Shown here: piece after piece, positions 11,501-22,978 of the stretch
How positions within the stretch are numbered: the first letter of the stretch is position 1
Layout of the letters: every line of letters begins with the position of its first letter
Assembly (NCBI GenBank): GCA_036852015.1
Contig: JAANDG010000149.1
Span: 62,001 to 126,000, forward strand
Reading direction: 5' to 3'
DNA length: 64,000 bases
From: Pelodera strongyloides
Taxonomy: Eukaryota > Nematoda > Chromadorea > Rhabditida > Rhabditidae
The notes under the pieces: generated by a model
The model's input: only the letters and a program-made list of their open reading frames with translations
Databases searched by the model: none
Told to the model about the DNA's origin: nothing
Position numbers and translations under genes: made by a program

Positions 11501-14500
11501 AATCAAGGCTTGTCCACCAGTCCACCGGAACAGTATACTTTTTAGATCAAGTATTTGAGCCTGCAGGCTGCATTTCGTGAGAGCTTCATGCAGAATGTTC
11601 AACCAGATGAGGAATTTATCAATAAGTATATCATTTCCAATATTTTTTTTGCATTCGGATTTTGCAGTGCAAGTCTTCTGTTTGAGTTTAAGTTTGGTTT
11701 ATGCTCATGATTTTCTCTTCTAGGAACATTGCGTCCTTCCGTAGACTACTTGAGGACAATTGCAATGTTGATGGTCAATTAAAAGAGACGGAGGCTGCCA
11801 ATGCGCTAATCCAGGAAGAAATTGAAGCCATGAAGAATGACGTGAGTTTCCTTCGTTTATTATGAATAGGTTTTCTCTCAAGTCACAGCCTAAAATCCGA
11901 ACACCGAGTTTTGAGGCGGTGACTTGGAGGGGTGGTACCACAAAGTAGCATAAATAGACAGAAATCAACTTCGGATTCACCGACCAGGTGTACCTGAAGG
12001 CATGTTCGAGAATATTCCATTATGATTTGTAGCACCTTACCGTTGGACTCTGTGTATGTGTGGATCTTTTTTGTTTAAGCGAAAACTTGCGGACTTACTC
12101 TAGTATAGGTCTTCTTGTCTTCTTCGTTTAGCACGGCAAGGAAGAGGTGCTGAAGCACGAAGTAACCTCTTTGCACGCGGATATCAGAGCCGCACAATCG
12201 TACCTGGCAGACTTGGAACGAACCGTGCCTCAGTACGAACGTGCTTATGTAAGATTAAGCTTTTGAAATATCTAAGTAATTGTTGGAACTTGGAACTTTG
12301 TTGCATTATAACGTAAATCGCGTACTCTCAATATGAACGTTCAGTAACACTAAGTCAGTGGTTTTGAATTGAACTTGAAGCGCCAACTATAGATTGAATT
12401 TTTCTGAAGCGCCAACTACAGTTTTCTCTGTTCAGGATGAGAATAAGAGGTCATTGGATATCGCGGAAGAGGAACTGAAACGATTGCAAGACAGCGTATG
12501 TTATTCTGATTTTAAGGCGGTTAAGATAAGTTAGATAAGAAGATATGTAATAATACACTAAAACACATAATTGATTGAAAGTATGCCCCTGTAACGTAGA
12601 TAATTTATTTTCGTGAAGTCTCACAATCAAACAGACAGAGTAACAGACAGACATGCAAACTTTCTAATATTAAAAACCAGTCGGCTGCCGCTGCCTGAGG
12701 CGACTTACATGTAAATGTGATTGGTTTAGCATGTGCATACTTATATACAAAGCTTCAAACGATCATAAGAAATTCACATAATAGGAAACAATTGCATATG
12801 CATACTTCGATATGAGCTGCGAAGCTCTTTTTATCCCGAAAACGAAATTTGCATTTCCGAACGCACATCGGTATGCAAATTCGCTACAGTTCTCTTTTAT
12901 ATAATAACCGGTTCATGTTTTTGGTGGCTAGAAACAGGAGCTCATAAATCAGCAAAACGTTGGCCATGGACTATCGGGTGACGAGGCGAGGAAACTGATG
13001 AGGGAAATGCTTCAGTTGGTTTTTTTTCGTTACTTTGCGCAAAAAGGGGACTAACTTGTATGATGAATCTGCACGTCATTGCGAGGATTCCTATCCTTAT
13101 TTTTCTTTATTTATTTTGTGTTGTAGAGTGTTGTGCATTGTTATTTATTCTAATTTTCTGTTCATTTGATAAGCTGCATAATAATGCTGGTGTACTCGAT
13201 GCGTTTCAAAAACCGACCAGTATTTCGCTTTAAGATGACGATGACATTACTAAAAGAGCTAGGTGGAATATCTACCTCTGCCTTCACGTTTAACTTTGTT
13301 CTATCCCGTGCTCGCATGCTGTAGATTTGTTCTGTGTTTGAATGGCATTAGTTAGTATTACGATTGTAGTAATAGCACAAAAATGTCTTCTTAAGAATAA
13401 GGACGAGCTGTCGAATCTGAGCGATGTCAGCGACCTGTTGGCTAAGGATTTATGGAAGGAGACTCCCAAAGTGAAGGCCGCGTTCAAAGAGGTAAGATTT
13501 GACATTTGACCCACATTCTGCAGATTACTAAACTGTGCGTACGTCCCGTGCCTGAAAATGTCCGCAGAATCTAGCGAACACATAGTTGATTGCAGTATTG
13601 GTGAAATGCCTACTGTTGTTGCTACACTTATGTATGATGTGTCTACTACTGTAGCCGTTTTAAGGCTGTTGTGCGTTACCAAGAGTGGTACCGCTCCGTT
13701 ATCGACATTGAGAGAAAAGTGAACTCGGCCGGTGCCAGTTTTAATGAGGTAGGTTATTAGTTTTCCAATTTAGTGTGAATGCAAGAGTTTTCAAGGTTTC
13801 AACCATAGCTTCAACTTTGCTCTTCGACTTGTGTTCAAGTTTAGTTGAAAAGTTGGATGTGCAAAAGCCCTGCTTGTGAACGACGAATCTGGAGTATCAT
13901 ATGTTGGCACGTGTATCAATTTAGCTGTTTAAAGCGAAATGACACCCAGTTTAGGGTTTTTCACCAAAAATAGTTTAAGTTTAAATAATTTTATCAATGA
14001 AAAGCAACATAAAAAATACCATAAATGGATAGGAACTGAAAAAATAAAAAGAAAAACTAACTGCTCGCATTTTACATAGAAAAATTGTCCATTGCGCTAG
14101 CCTAATACATTTCACCCACGCACCCAAAAATTAAATCTCCCGCTTAATAACCATTCCGAGACTTGTAGTTTGGATTTACTCGTAGTGTTCATTTCAAATC
14201 TGTTAGGCACTAGTGCACAAATTCCTGATGAAACCACACCAGTAGAAGCCGTAGCCGAGTGGTAGCGCTCTCGCTTTCGAGAGGTCCCGGGTTCAACCCC
14301 ACAGCCGGTAAACAATTTTGCGTGAAATATTACTTCCCGAGAACGAGAAAGGAGCTGTCAGTTCGCTTTAATGAATACTGTAATTGATCAGCTTTTTTTA
14401 TGAATAATATAATTGTACCATTGTACGTGCTTGAGTTGCAGTTGGATGTGCAAACACCGTGTCCAGCCGATGCTCGTGAGCTGCTCAACCTGGTGGTTAA

Positions 14501-16778
14501 CGATTCCCATAAGCTGGTACGTTTACCAGTGGTACACTTTATTTTGAGGTTCTCACGTTCTTCCAATTCACTTTTTTCTTTCTCTTATAAATTGAGTGGT
14601 GAAGGTATGTCCTTGTTCAGCAGAGAAGAAACTATAAGCCGGACGAATTTTGATAACTTTACCTTTCAATTGCCGTTGACTGTTGCATTTAGATTATGCG
14701 AATCCAACAACTGATCGAGAATCGTAAGCGGGAGTCGCACTCTGCGTTCAATCAAGCCGACCGGGAGATTGTACAGTTGCGGTAAGGGTTCTTGTTGTCT
14801 TAGTTACTTAATTTGTTATTTGTAATGAATAACCTCACTAGCTTCACTTGGTAGAATCAGTCAACACTAAACTTGTGCAGTTTCACCAATAATTACCACA
14901 TAATCTGCGGTTAGGCTTAGGCTCATTACAGTAACAAGTGGTTGTATTCAAGCGGAAAGAAACTAAGGGATTGTTCACATTTTAACACATAAAAAGTTCC
15001 TTCTGCTTGCTTGAAGTTGCTTCGTGCTTTGTTGTTCGGGTCTGTAGTAAACGATTCTTTGATTTCTTGGAAGCATTTGACTTATAAATCATACCGCAGT
15101 ACATTTCCAGGGAACACTGCGTGGAGCTTGAAGAAAAGCTGGAGAAGATGAAGAAAGAGGAGGAACGAGAGAACAGACAAAGAAAGCGCGAAAGAGAGGT
15201 GCGAATTGAGTATAGTAGATTAAGCTACGAGGTGATCTTTAGTTTAATAAGCACGTGTAGGAGTTTCCTTCTTTCATTTTGTTTTGTCGTTTGGTTTGGT
15301 TTGTCATTGGTCAGTGATATCTTCCCCCATTCCCAAGTTTTTTTCTGCTTCACTCCATGTTTCATCTTTCTATAGGTCTGGACAAAGAATGTCGGTCTGT
15401 TGGAGATGCAGGTGGATAGCTTGGAAAGCGAGAAAGAGCGCTTGGCGGACAAAGAGTAAGTATCCAACGTTAAGAAATTTATTTTCCTAATCATTTTATT
15501 CTGAAAGTATGAGTGGTAGTTAGTCCTATTAGCTTACATATACTAACTTGTATTACATGTATACTTAATTTATAACTTGTATACTTTACCCCAATCACAA
15601 TCCATTATTGAGGTAATTCGTTCGTTGCTTATTCTGCGTTTTATTTATGTCCACCACATTCAGCTTGCAAATCGTGCGATTCAACAACGACATTGAGATT
15701 GCAAGAAATGTGCAAAAGGAAACCATGGATATGTTGAACGGTTTGATGGTATGTGAGGTTTATTACGATTTTTATAGTACGAAAGGAACTATAGCAAATG
15801 CTGCTAGTTTGCCGGTTTGAGCTGCCGATGCCGACGAGAAATATGAAATCTGTCAACTAGGCGGTACTTGTTTCAAACAATACACTTTTTATATTGTATT
15901 CATTTTTCATTCATTATATCATTCATTATATTTTCATTATATTACTTCCAATACAAAGTTTTTGGACAAACTCGCGATGGCGGGACAACGAATGGAGGAT
16001 GTTAAGGTATGGTTATTGTCATTATATGTTATATTGTTTACCCTTATTATTCAGTTCTAATTATTACGATGCGCGGCAAGATGAATTGTGTAAAAGCTAT
16101 TTGCTTCATCAGAGTATGTGCCCTATTTGGAACGGTTAAGATGTTGGACGACGTCCACCCGCACGGACGCTTTTCCTGCCACGTTTTGTATTTGCAACGA
16201 CTTACTATTGACACTAAAGAATCCTAATTGTTTTGGTATTCGCCTCTTTTTCACGTGAGTCGTACGTGTTCGATAGATGCGCTCTTTCTTCTCCGTGGCT
16301 TCTTTCTAATAGAGTATTTATATGCGTTCGCATAAAGTCATCCATGTATCGCAGTTTCAATAGCACCTAATGTAAAATGGTGAACTTGGATGGATGGTAC
16401 TTTCGCGGAAAAATACGCGAACGTATAACATTAAGGCGCATTCGAGATGGACATTTTCCGGAAAAGAAAAGAAAAAAGTGGTTCGAGATGGACACCGAGA
16501 AAAAAATAACATGAAAATTGTCGAAAATGCAAATGTAAAGTAATTGAAACTAAAATCAGCCGATCATTTGCATGTGTATTGTGTAGCGTGGCAATTGCAT
16601 TCTTTTCTGGTGAAATCCATCTCGAACCAAAAGTTTTCTTTTTCTTTTCCGGAAATGTCCTTCGAATGCGCCCTAGTGATCGCGCCTTTCCTTGTTTCAG
16701 GAGGCAAAAGCGGGCATTCGGGATGCGGTGTCACAAATCAGCAATAAGATTCAGAATATTGATCTTCTAAAGAAGTGA
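8573..16778 (+). CDS. ndc80: NDC80/HEC1 kinetochore protein, copy A (20 exons)
   Basis: NDC80 pairs with NUF2 in the Ndc80 complex, which binds spindle microtubules at the outer kinetochore. Exons: 8573-8667, 8789-8870, 9369-9427, 9641-9782, 10298-10426, 11224-11304, 11546-11625, 11724-11841, 12132-12248, 12436-12495, 12932-13018, 13396-13491, 13665-13748, 14442-14516, 14693-14781, 15111-15198, 15376-15455, 15664-15748, 15959-16006, 16701-16778. All join in phase to about 590 residues, close to the usual family size (about 590-690). Residues about 1-60 form a basic tail, about 60-170 the calponin-homology head ([41 protein letters not shown]), and the rest coiled coil rich in E, K and R. Exon 11 appears to use a shifted acceptor (12930-12931). 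This is the copy with the fewest doubts in its reading frame. Introns carry copy-specific insertions. Confidence 0.92.
9226..9242. repeat. Poly-G tract in ndc80-A intron 2
   Basis: A run of about 17 G. The equivalent runs are shorter in copies B (about 28628-28638) and C (about 61556-61566). Assembly of this length may be unreliable. Confidence 0.8.
10594..10862. mobile_element. Palindromic MITE with TTA target duplication
   Basis: Copies B and C read GGATTAGAGGAC at this place. Copy A has 269 bp inserted, flanked by TTA (10591-10593 and 10863-10865). The ends are GGGCGCGTTCGGGTTGC and its exact complement, and the arms extend about 120 bp. A 3-bp TTA duplication with long inverted repeats is typical of Tourist/PIF-Harbinger MITEs. 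No coding content. Confidence 0.88.
11027..11194. mobile_element. Short insertion with 8-bp target duplication (hAT-like)
   Basis: Copies B and C read directly through CTTGTGCTAATTGC. In copy A the 8-bp CTTGTGCT is duplicated (11019-11026, 11195-11202) around 168 bp. The ends, CAGGGAATAAA and (complement of the right end) CATGGCATAAAA, are weakly inverted. A unit of about 56 bp containing GGGAGGTGATTTAGACTAAT occurs twice inside. An 8-bp duplication suggests a hAT-type non-autonomous element. Confidence 0.8.
13933..14367. mobile_element. TTAA-flanked MITE carrying a tRNA-like segment
   Basis: Copy B has CTGTTAACGAATAC at the equivalent site. Copy A has 435 bp inserted between two TTAA copies (13929-13932, 14368-14371). 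The termini AGCGAAATGACACCC and (complement) AGCGAACTGACAGC are inverted and begin like the element at 49990-50152. TTAA duplication is the hallmark of piggyBac-type elements. A tRNA-like segment lies within. Confidence 0.85.
14248..14310 (+). tRNA. tRNA-like segment (degenerate) inside a MITE
   Basis: TAGCCGAGTGGTAGCGC matches an A box/D arm and GGGTTCAACCCC a B box/T arm, separated by an anticodon-like stem CTCTC/GAGAG with a short loop. It is about 63 nt, shorter than a functional tRNA, and its acceptor ends pair poorly. It is probably a tRNA-derived, SINE-like piece rather than a working tRNA gene. Confidence 0.45.
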
Positions 16779-17311
16779 TTGCGCTGTAAGTTGAGCTGTC
16801 TCGTTTTATTACTTATCTCTTCTATTTATTTTATTTTTTTTCGTTGTTAAGATCATCTTCCCCTTTCTATCCCATGTTTTATTGCTTTAGTTAATTAGCA
16901 TCAGTGTTCGGCTGTATATCAAATACGTGGCTAGGATTACTTTCTCTGCATCTCCGATCTCCCCGAATTGTACTCCTGGTGACTCATTTGCATTTTTGAT
17001 CTCTTCCCATATTTCATAGTACTTCATTTGCTACTGCTACTGCCTTCACGTGCATTTCACCGACTGTATATCGGGACCATTTGATTTTGGGGACTATAGT
17101 GTACATATAACTGACGGGTAACTCATCATTACCTCGTTATTTATTGGACAACTATGTAGAACATCTTCTCCCGGGGTTTCCTGTATAACTATTAGTCCTT
17201 CAGGGGTTGAAATGTTATCGTAACCCTAGATAGAACGCCATTTTTCTTCTGTATATTATTGTATTATCACTATCACACATCCCTGCTTCTATATACCAAA
17301 TGTTTAATAAA
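16779..17311 (+). terminator. ndc80-A 3' region with poly(A) signal
   Basis: AATAAA at 17306-17311 lies about 530 bp after the stop codon. The sequence is nearly identical in copy B, where the signal is at 48123-48128. Which site is used is not known. Confidence 0.5.
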
Positions 17312-18032
17312 AGTTTAACAGTACTCCGTACGCGTTATTTACCTTGAAGATGTTTTGCGATTTGCGGGATAAATTTTGATCAGTCAAATGAGAATTGCCC
17401 CTAGTTTATTCGTTTTCGTGCTGGTGATTTGAGTAAAACTATTGTACATTTAACACGGGGTTATTCCCTTTCAATGAAAAAATTATTACGAACATTCGAG
17501 GCAGATCAGTTAGTAATACAGAAATATACCGTAGTTAGTAATACAGTTAGAACATTAACACTATACAAGTTGCTGTCGGAAATCAAACACCGAAATACAG
17601 TACGCACCATAGAATGGCAATGATAAGCAAGTTATACAATTACAAGCTAACATAAATACAATCAAAAGGAAGCACGATATTCATGACATCCTAGCACGTA
17701 AGTATGCTGAGTCAACTGTGGGATAGAAAATTAAAAATAAACTTAAAAGTCCGCACAAATGTAATGCACATAATCTCATACGCATAAACAAATGCATACA
17801 TGCATTTTGGGAATAACGTACGCAAACCTTACATGAAACGCTCAAGTTCATATTGCTTTACGATACACAATATCTTAAAAACAAATAAAAAACTGGAAAA
17901 AAGGGCTCTCTGATGTAACCCAAACTATAGCGCTAACAAAGGATATATGAAAAAAAAATTACCAAAAGCATATTACAACAATATTAAATATTAACATTCT
18001 AAAAGCATAAATAAAAAAAACCAAACGTATAA
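17312..18032. other. Intergenic, no gene seen
   Basis: A/T-rich. The first 430 bp match copy B downstream sequence (to about 48600); the rest is unique here. A single GTAATACAGTTAGAAC unit near 17539 is expanded to three in copy B. No exon is supported. Confidence 0.6.
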
Positions 18033-21000
18033 CTATGCATCCCCATTTCCCACTACCTCTCCTCCTTCCGCCTTTAGACAGTCAAGGTTGAGCATACCAT
18101 CATCGTCGAATCTCAGTTGGAGCTCCCGAACGTTGAGGATTTCGGGAGTGGCCGACACTGAAGGAAAATAAGTTTGAACCTAATGGTTACCGGCGAACCA
18201 CCTTCGGTGTTATCAGCGGGGTTTATGCCCTGGTTTTTTAACCGATAAAACGAAAGCCGGAATAGTTGGACACTTGGGAGACTCTCTAATATTTAATATA
18301 GTAACTGGTCTACGTTTACAAAAAAAGTCAGAGGTACACAGAGAAAGAAAGAGATAATAGAGAGGCACGACAAACACAAACAAAGACCAACCTGCCGGTG
18401 AACTTTCGCTGAAACCAGGTTCCTTGTGCTCACTACTCGACAATCCTCCCTGTTGCACTTTCTGCTGCTGGCTTCCGCCTTGCTGCACTCCTTGATTCTG
18501 CTGTGCAGCGGCCAAATCCTACAAATATATGTACATTCAATCAATATTAATTATAAAGGATAGTCTGGATAGTCCCTGTTAGGGTCTCTACGTGAGTTCA
18601 GATACAGACGTTGGCAATGACACAACATCAAGGATCAACTAATTAAAAGAAGCCTTCAGTTATGGAGATGATTATTATTGAGTATTGAATAGTGTGTTCT
18701 GTCATCATACCCAATGAAACCATTCAAATCCGACATAATCAAACAAAATACATACCCTGAACATTTGCTGGTTGAGTATATTTTGCGCCATCATATCCGC
18801 GACCATATTCGTGGACATGTTGCCCGTTGCTGCACCTGCAATTGGAAGGATTATGGATTAATTCGAGGGTTATTAATGATTACCGTAATCCTTTAAATGG
18901 CTCAAGCTCAAAGAGTAGTACTGTTGAAAATGTGGGCAAAAAGCGAAACAGCTTTAGTCTATCAAAAGTGCGTTATATATGAATACTTTATTCAGTGTAC
19001 ACCGAAGTAAAGCGGAAGACAAAAAAAACGACAATAATAATATAACAACAACAACAAAACAAATAACAATGAGAGTAACAAAGCGCATATAACAAGCGAC
19101 AAAAACTATGTACAACAAAGGAATGAAGGTACATGTGAATAACTAAGGGTGAATGTTTCTATTTGCTACTTCATAAAGCTCGATTAGATCAAGCTCGTCA
19201 ATGCGGGTTTTAAACGAATCAACGGAACTCGAAAGAACAATACTGTCAGGAAGTAGGTTCCACAAACGAGTGGCCCTGTGCTTAAACGAGAACAGAGACT
19301 GGGTAAGTTTAACAGAATCCTGAATAAGAGTTAAAGAGTTACCATTTCGACGTGGTCTGTGATTCACCTGAAACATGTTTGCCAAAACCGGATGTGCATT
19401 ATAACCTCGGACAATTTTGAAACATTCAATGAGATCGAACAAAATTCTACGATGATGGAGAGATTTGAGACCAAAAACAACAAGACGTTCAGAATAGGAA
19501 AACGAGTTATAATAGTCATTGTCAATTCTACGAAGCACACGTTTAGTAAAACGCCGCTGTACCTTTTCAATAGCGTCAATCTCACTTTTCAGGTACGGCG
19601 ACCAAACGGAGGTTGCATACTCAAGCAGAGGCCTACAATATGTAACATAAGCTTTACGATAAACATCAATGCTATGATGACAAATGGAGCGAAGTATACG
19701 ATTTGCACAACAAGAAGAAGTACTAATTCTTTGCTTAATATGAGCCTTAAAACATAAATCCGGAGAAAACAAAACACCAAGATCACGAACGACATCAGTT
19801 ACTGGTGGAATGAGGGTATTATTTAAACGAAGAGGAAAAGAGTGGTGGGTCTTAGTAGTCACAGAAAAATGTTGACACTTTGGCTCAGAAATGGTCATTT
19901 TCCATATCTCAGCCCAACTGGAAATATTGCCAAGTTCTTTTTGAAAAGCTTTCCAGGCAGGCCAGGGCCCTAGTTTTGGAATGGGCCGTTTTTCAAACGG
20001 CCCATTCCACTACCGCACTTAGCGACTAATTATCGTAAAATTGGGGTCGGTTTTGGAACAATGAAAAATCGTTGCGAAACGGACTTGACACTTGACACTG
20101 ACATTTTGGATATAGGTAGACTAAATTACCAGCGGCGATAAGCTAGTCCAAGTGCATGATCTTGGCTACGGCGGTAGCCTTCTATTTCATAAGATATAAG
20201 ATACAGTAGTTGAGTGGTTTTGATTTGATAAACCACAGTCCGGCTCTGTGGCCGGGTACTGTGCTTTTGCGTTGGTCCTGTTCTGGTTACCGTAGTATCA
20301 TATAAGTCAGAATCACAGAAAATAGGTGAACCCAGTTGGTGACAGTTCACTTTTTTCATGGGCCAGCCCACGAACCACGTGATGACCAGTTTCATCGCAA
20401 ACTGTCACCAAATGGTCGCAATATGGTCAAAACCATTTGGTCACGGGGGGCCAACAACGGTTTTTTGAGGTTTCGGAAATTATTCCGCTTTCCCGTGAAG
20501 GTCACATAACTCACCGTCCTTCCCATATTCGAGAGTGCTCCCGCGGGGAGTCCGAGCTCAATCTCCTTTTGTCGCTCCGCTATTCTCGTGACTAATTTCA
20601 TCGCCCAGGTGACCTTCAACTTGACGTGGCCGCCGTGCTCCTCCAGTAAACCGGGCGCCTGGAATTAACGTTTATTTTTTCATATGCACGACTAACCAAA
20701 ACTAAAGCTATTGAACATCAATTGTAACATATATAAGGTCAGACGGGTGTAGGTACCATACAGTACGTGTGATAATACATATTAGTAATACGCCTTTCTG
20801 CATATTAGCGGCACAAACAAGAAGGAAAATAAAATAATGCAACTATTGAAACGTCCTAACGCTAAAAATACACACACCAAAGATCCCACGAAAGTACAGT
20901 AATGTTGATTAAATAAAAATTAAGGCAATCTAAATTCGATAAAACTCACTCGTTCCATAATGTATTCCTTGGCTAATTGGAGGGCTTGGGTGGCAGTCAG

Positions 21001-22550
21001 ATTCCTGTCCGGGTCGGTATTCTTCACCTATGGCATAACGTGATAAGATACTGCACCTAGTTCTATTAAAGGGAGAGGCCCACGAGAAAAAGAATGTCTT
21101 CAATTTACTTGCGCACAGTGTCCGGTATCTCAGAAATATTACTGTGAAAACCGCATAAATTTGCATCTAGAACTCGCAGAGATATTCTATGCTAAACAGT
21201 TCGACCAGGTACCGTAGTCAGCAACACAAAAATTAGTTTTTATGGTTTATATCTGTGCACTTGCATTCTTTTTCAACGTAATAATGTTCTAGCGAACATA
21301 GATCATTACTACAATTATAGCGAGGCGTTTCCAACACAGGTATGCGCAGAAATTTATCCTGACAACGGTACTGGCCGAACTGTTTGCCGGAGAATAACTC
21401 TGTGAGTTCTAGGATTCAAATAATGCGGTTTTCACAGTAATATTTCTGAAATTCCGGACATTCTGTGCAAGTAAATTGAGGAAAACTTTATTCTCATGGG
21501 CCTCTCCTTTTAACCGAATTTCACAATATTCCTATCAAACTAATCAACAAAGTCATTATGGACGTTATCATTACCAACCAGCGCAGGATTTGCAAAGACA
21601 AAAAGGAACATTTCTGAGTTTCTAAGTCTCGCCATCCTCCTGTTGGCCAAGATGCTTTGAAGTTTGAAGCCATAGCATAAATGCATAAGAATAGAGTAAA
21701 GAACAAAGTCAAATATCCAAAACGAATACCTACCTGCACCATATATTCAACGAGATCTGCATCGAGTTCGCCGCCTGAAAAGGGTATACGGTAAAGGGTA
21801 AGGTAAGCCTAAAACCATCAGATGGCGGAATTCTAACCTAATCATCGTTAGTTTGTGCTTGCGCTTGCTGCGCGGCGCCAGTATGAATTGTCATTAAGCA
21901 TGTACGCTCTTGCCAGTGTGTGTCTAATATACGTGATCAATAAACTATACAATAAGCATTATACATAAAGTTCCCTACCAATGAGTTTCGGTCGTCCCCT
22001 TCCCCGTCCTCTTAGGAATCCCGGAGAGCCAGAAGAGTGCGCCGGGTTGTTCATTCGGAGTAAATCGGCCATTGACGGGGCTATTGGGTTATTGAAAAGG
22101 GGAGTTGATGGCTGAATTAATTAGTTATAAAATACAAATTTGCATAATCAATAGCAATTCATATTCAGTACATGACTAAAGCTGACAGGTCGTTTTGTGC
22201 ATAGGTTCTTGGTAGAGGCAGATGGATGGCATAAAGAGCACGATGCTAATTCGAAAGAGTGAATTCACTTATAAATCAATAACAATGCAACTAATGGCCG
22301 TGAATGATTCAGTGTTAGTTACAGTAGCAATGAGTACGATTTTACTATCAAAGTGGCTATACACTGTACAATAGCTGACGTCATGATCTTCCGACCGTGA
22401 AACTAACCAATCCAATGCACATACTACAATCAACCGAATAATCAATAATCTAATCAACAATCAATACCTGTGTTCCATTTCCTTCAGCACTCTCCATTTC
22501 AGCCTCTGATGATGGTTCTGGGGAAGGGTTTGACAACTGACGGGGTACAG
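18033..22550 (-). CDS. AT-hook and CENP-B/transposase-like DNA-binding protein (5' end uncertain)
   Basis: Minus-strand exons, 5' to 3': 22550-22468, 22111-21979, 21774-21734, 21027-20950, 20658-20515, 18835-18756, 18518-18392, 18157-18033 (stop). Joins are in phase except 20515 to 18835, where one small exon or a different boundary is missing, and the first exon needs an upstream partner I cannot find. The protein has an acidic start, an AT-hook-like GRGRGRPKLIG, then GELDADLVEYMVQ, TATQALQLAKEYIMER and EEHGGHVKLKVTWAMKLVTRI, which follows the pattern of helix-turn-helix DNA-binding regions in CENP-B/Tigger-type transposases (GG, then hydrophobic, then WA..L..R). The C-terminal part is rich in Q and G. 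It is probably a nuclear DNA-binding protein derived from, or sharing a domain with, a transposase. The family call is by pattern only. It faces ndc80-A tail to tail. Confidence 0.7.
18975..19955 (-). mobile_element. 5'-truncated LINE fragment (reverse transcriptase C-terminal part)
   Basis: An open frame runs from about 19955 to 19146 on the minus strand. It begins in the thumb side of a non-LTR reverse transcriptase (NISSWAEIWKM) and ends with the typical tail (YVTYCRPLLEYATSVWSP, KVQRRFTKRVL, ATRLWNLLPDSI, DSFKTRIDEL). The 3' end on that strand finishes in an A/T-rich tail near 18975. It lies in an intron of the CENP-B-like gene, same orientation. Catalytic motifs are absent, so it is a dead-on-arrival copy. 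Confidence 0.85.
21070..21509. mobile_element. TTAA-flanked foldback MITE
   Basis: AGGGAGAGGCCCACGAG at the left is mirrored by CTCATGGGCCTCTCCTT at the right, and both sides are bordered by TTAA (21066-21069, 21510-21513). The arms are about 120-150 bp; the pairing includes GCGGTTTTCACAGTAATATT with its complement. It lies in an intron of the CENP-B-like gene. Confidence 0.8.
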
Positions 22551-22652
22551 CTAAATACAAAGTACAAAGTTACACAGATTACCGCAACGGAATCTAAGTT
22601 ACCATGCTTCAGTAACTAACAATAATTCATCAATATTCTTCAGTAATCGACG

Positions 22653-22978
22653 TACAATCAATCTTTCTTTTCATTTAAAAACTAATAAATAAATTATTTT
22701 ATTTGGGCGACAATATAACCTCCACTTCTTTTTTTACAACGCTAATGTTTTTGTGGGTGGTGTGGGATGTAAGAATGGGGGAACAGGTAATGAGGTCTTT
22801 TTCTGACAAGCTTACTGTCGACAACGAACAAAAAGTTAATCAATGCAGCTATGCTTTACTGGTATTTTACCAACGCAAGGGACGTTGTTCATGCTTATAA
22901 CAACTATGTATAACTAGAAAAAAGAGAGAGAAACAACTTTTGCAGACCTGAATTTTGAACATGAAATTGTTGAGGCCT
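22653..22978. repeat. Dispersed repeat R, copy 1
   Basis: About 325 bp, from AATCAATCTTTCTTTTCATT to GAACATGAAATTGTTGAGGC, recurs almost unchanged at 50947-51269 in the same orientation. Flanks differ at both ends. No coding content or terminal repeats are obvious. Confidence 0.8.

Noticed and set aside
14112..14315. Open frame with [19 protein letters not shown] on the minus strand
   Set aside because: This is the usual antisense translation of a tRNA-like sequence.
15121..15375. 84-residue open frame starting [15 protein letters not shown] (also 45847-46101)
   Set aside because: It is ndc80 exon 16 read through its donor into the intron, not a separate gene.
19359..19757. Plus-strand open frame of 132 codons
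   Set aside because: Shadow of the LINE reverse transcriptase frame on the minus strand.
22653..22978. Solo LTR of the Ty3/gypsy element (similar length of about 326 bp)
   Set aside because: Sequence is unrelated to the LTRs and lacks TG...CA ends.
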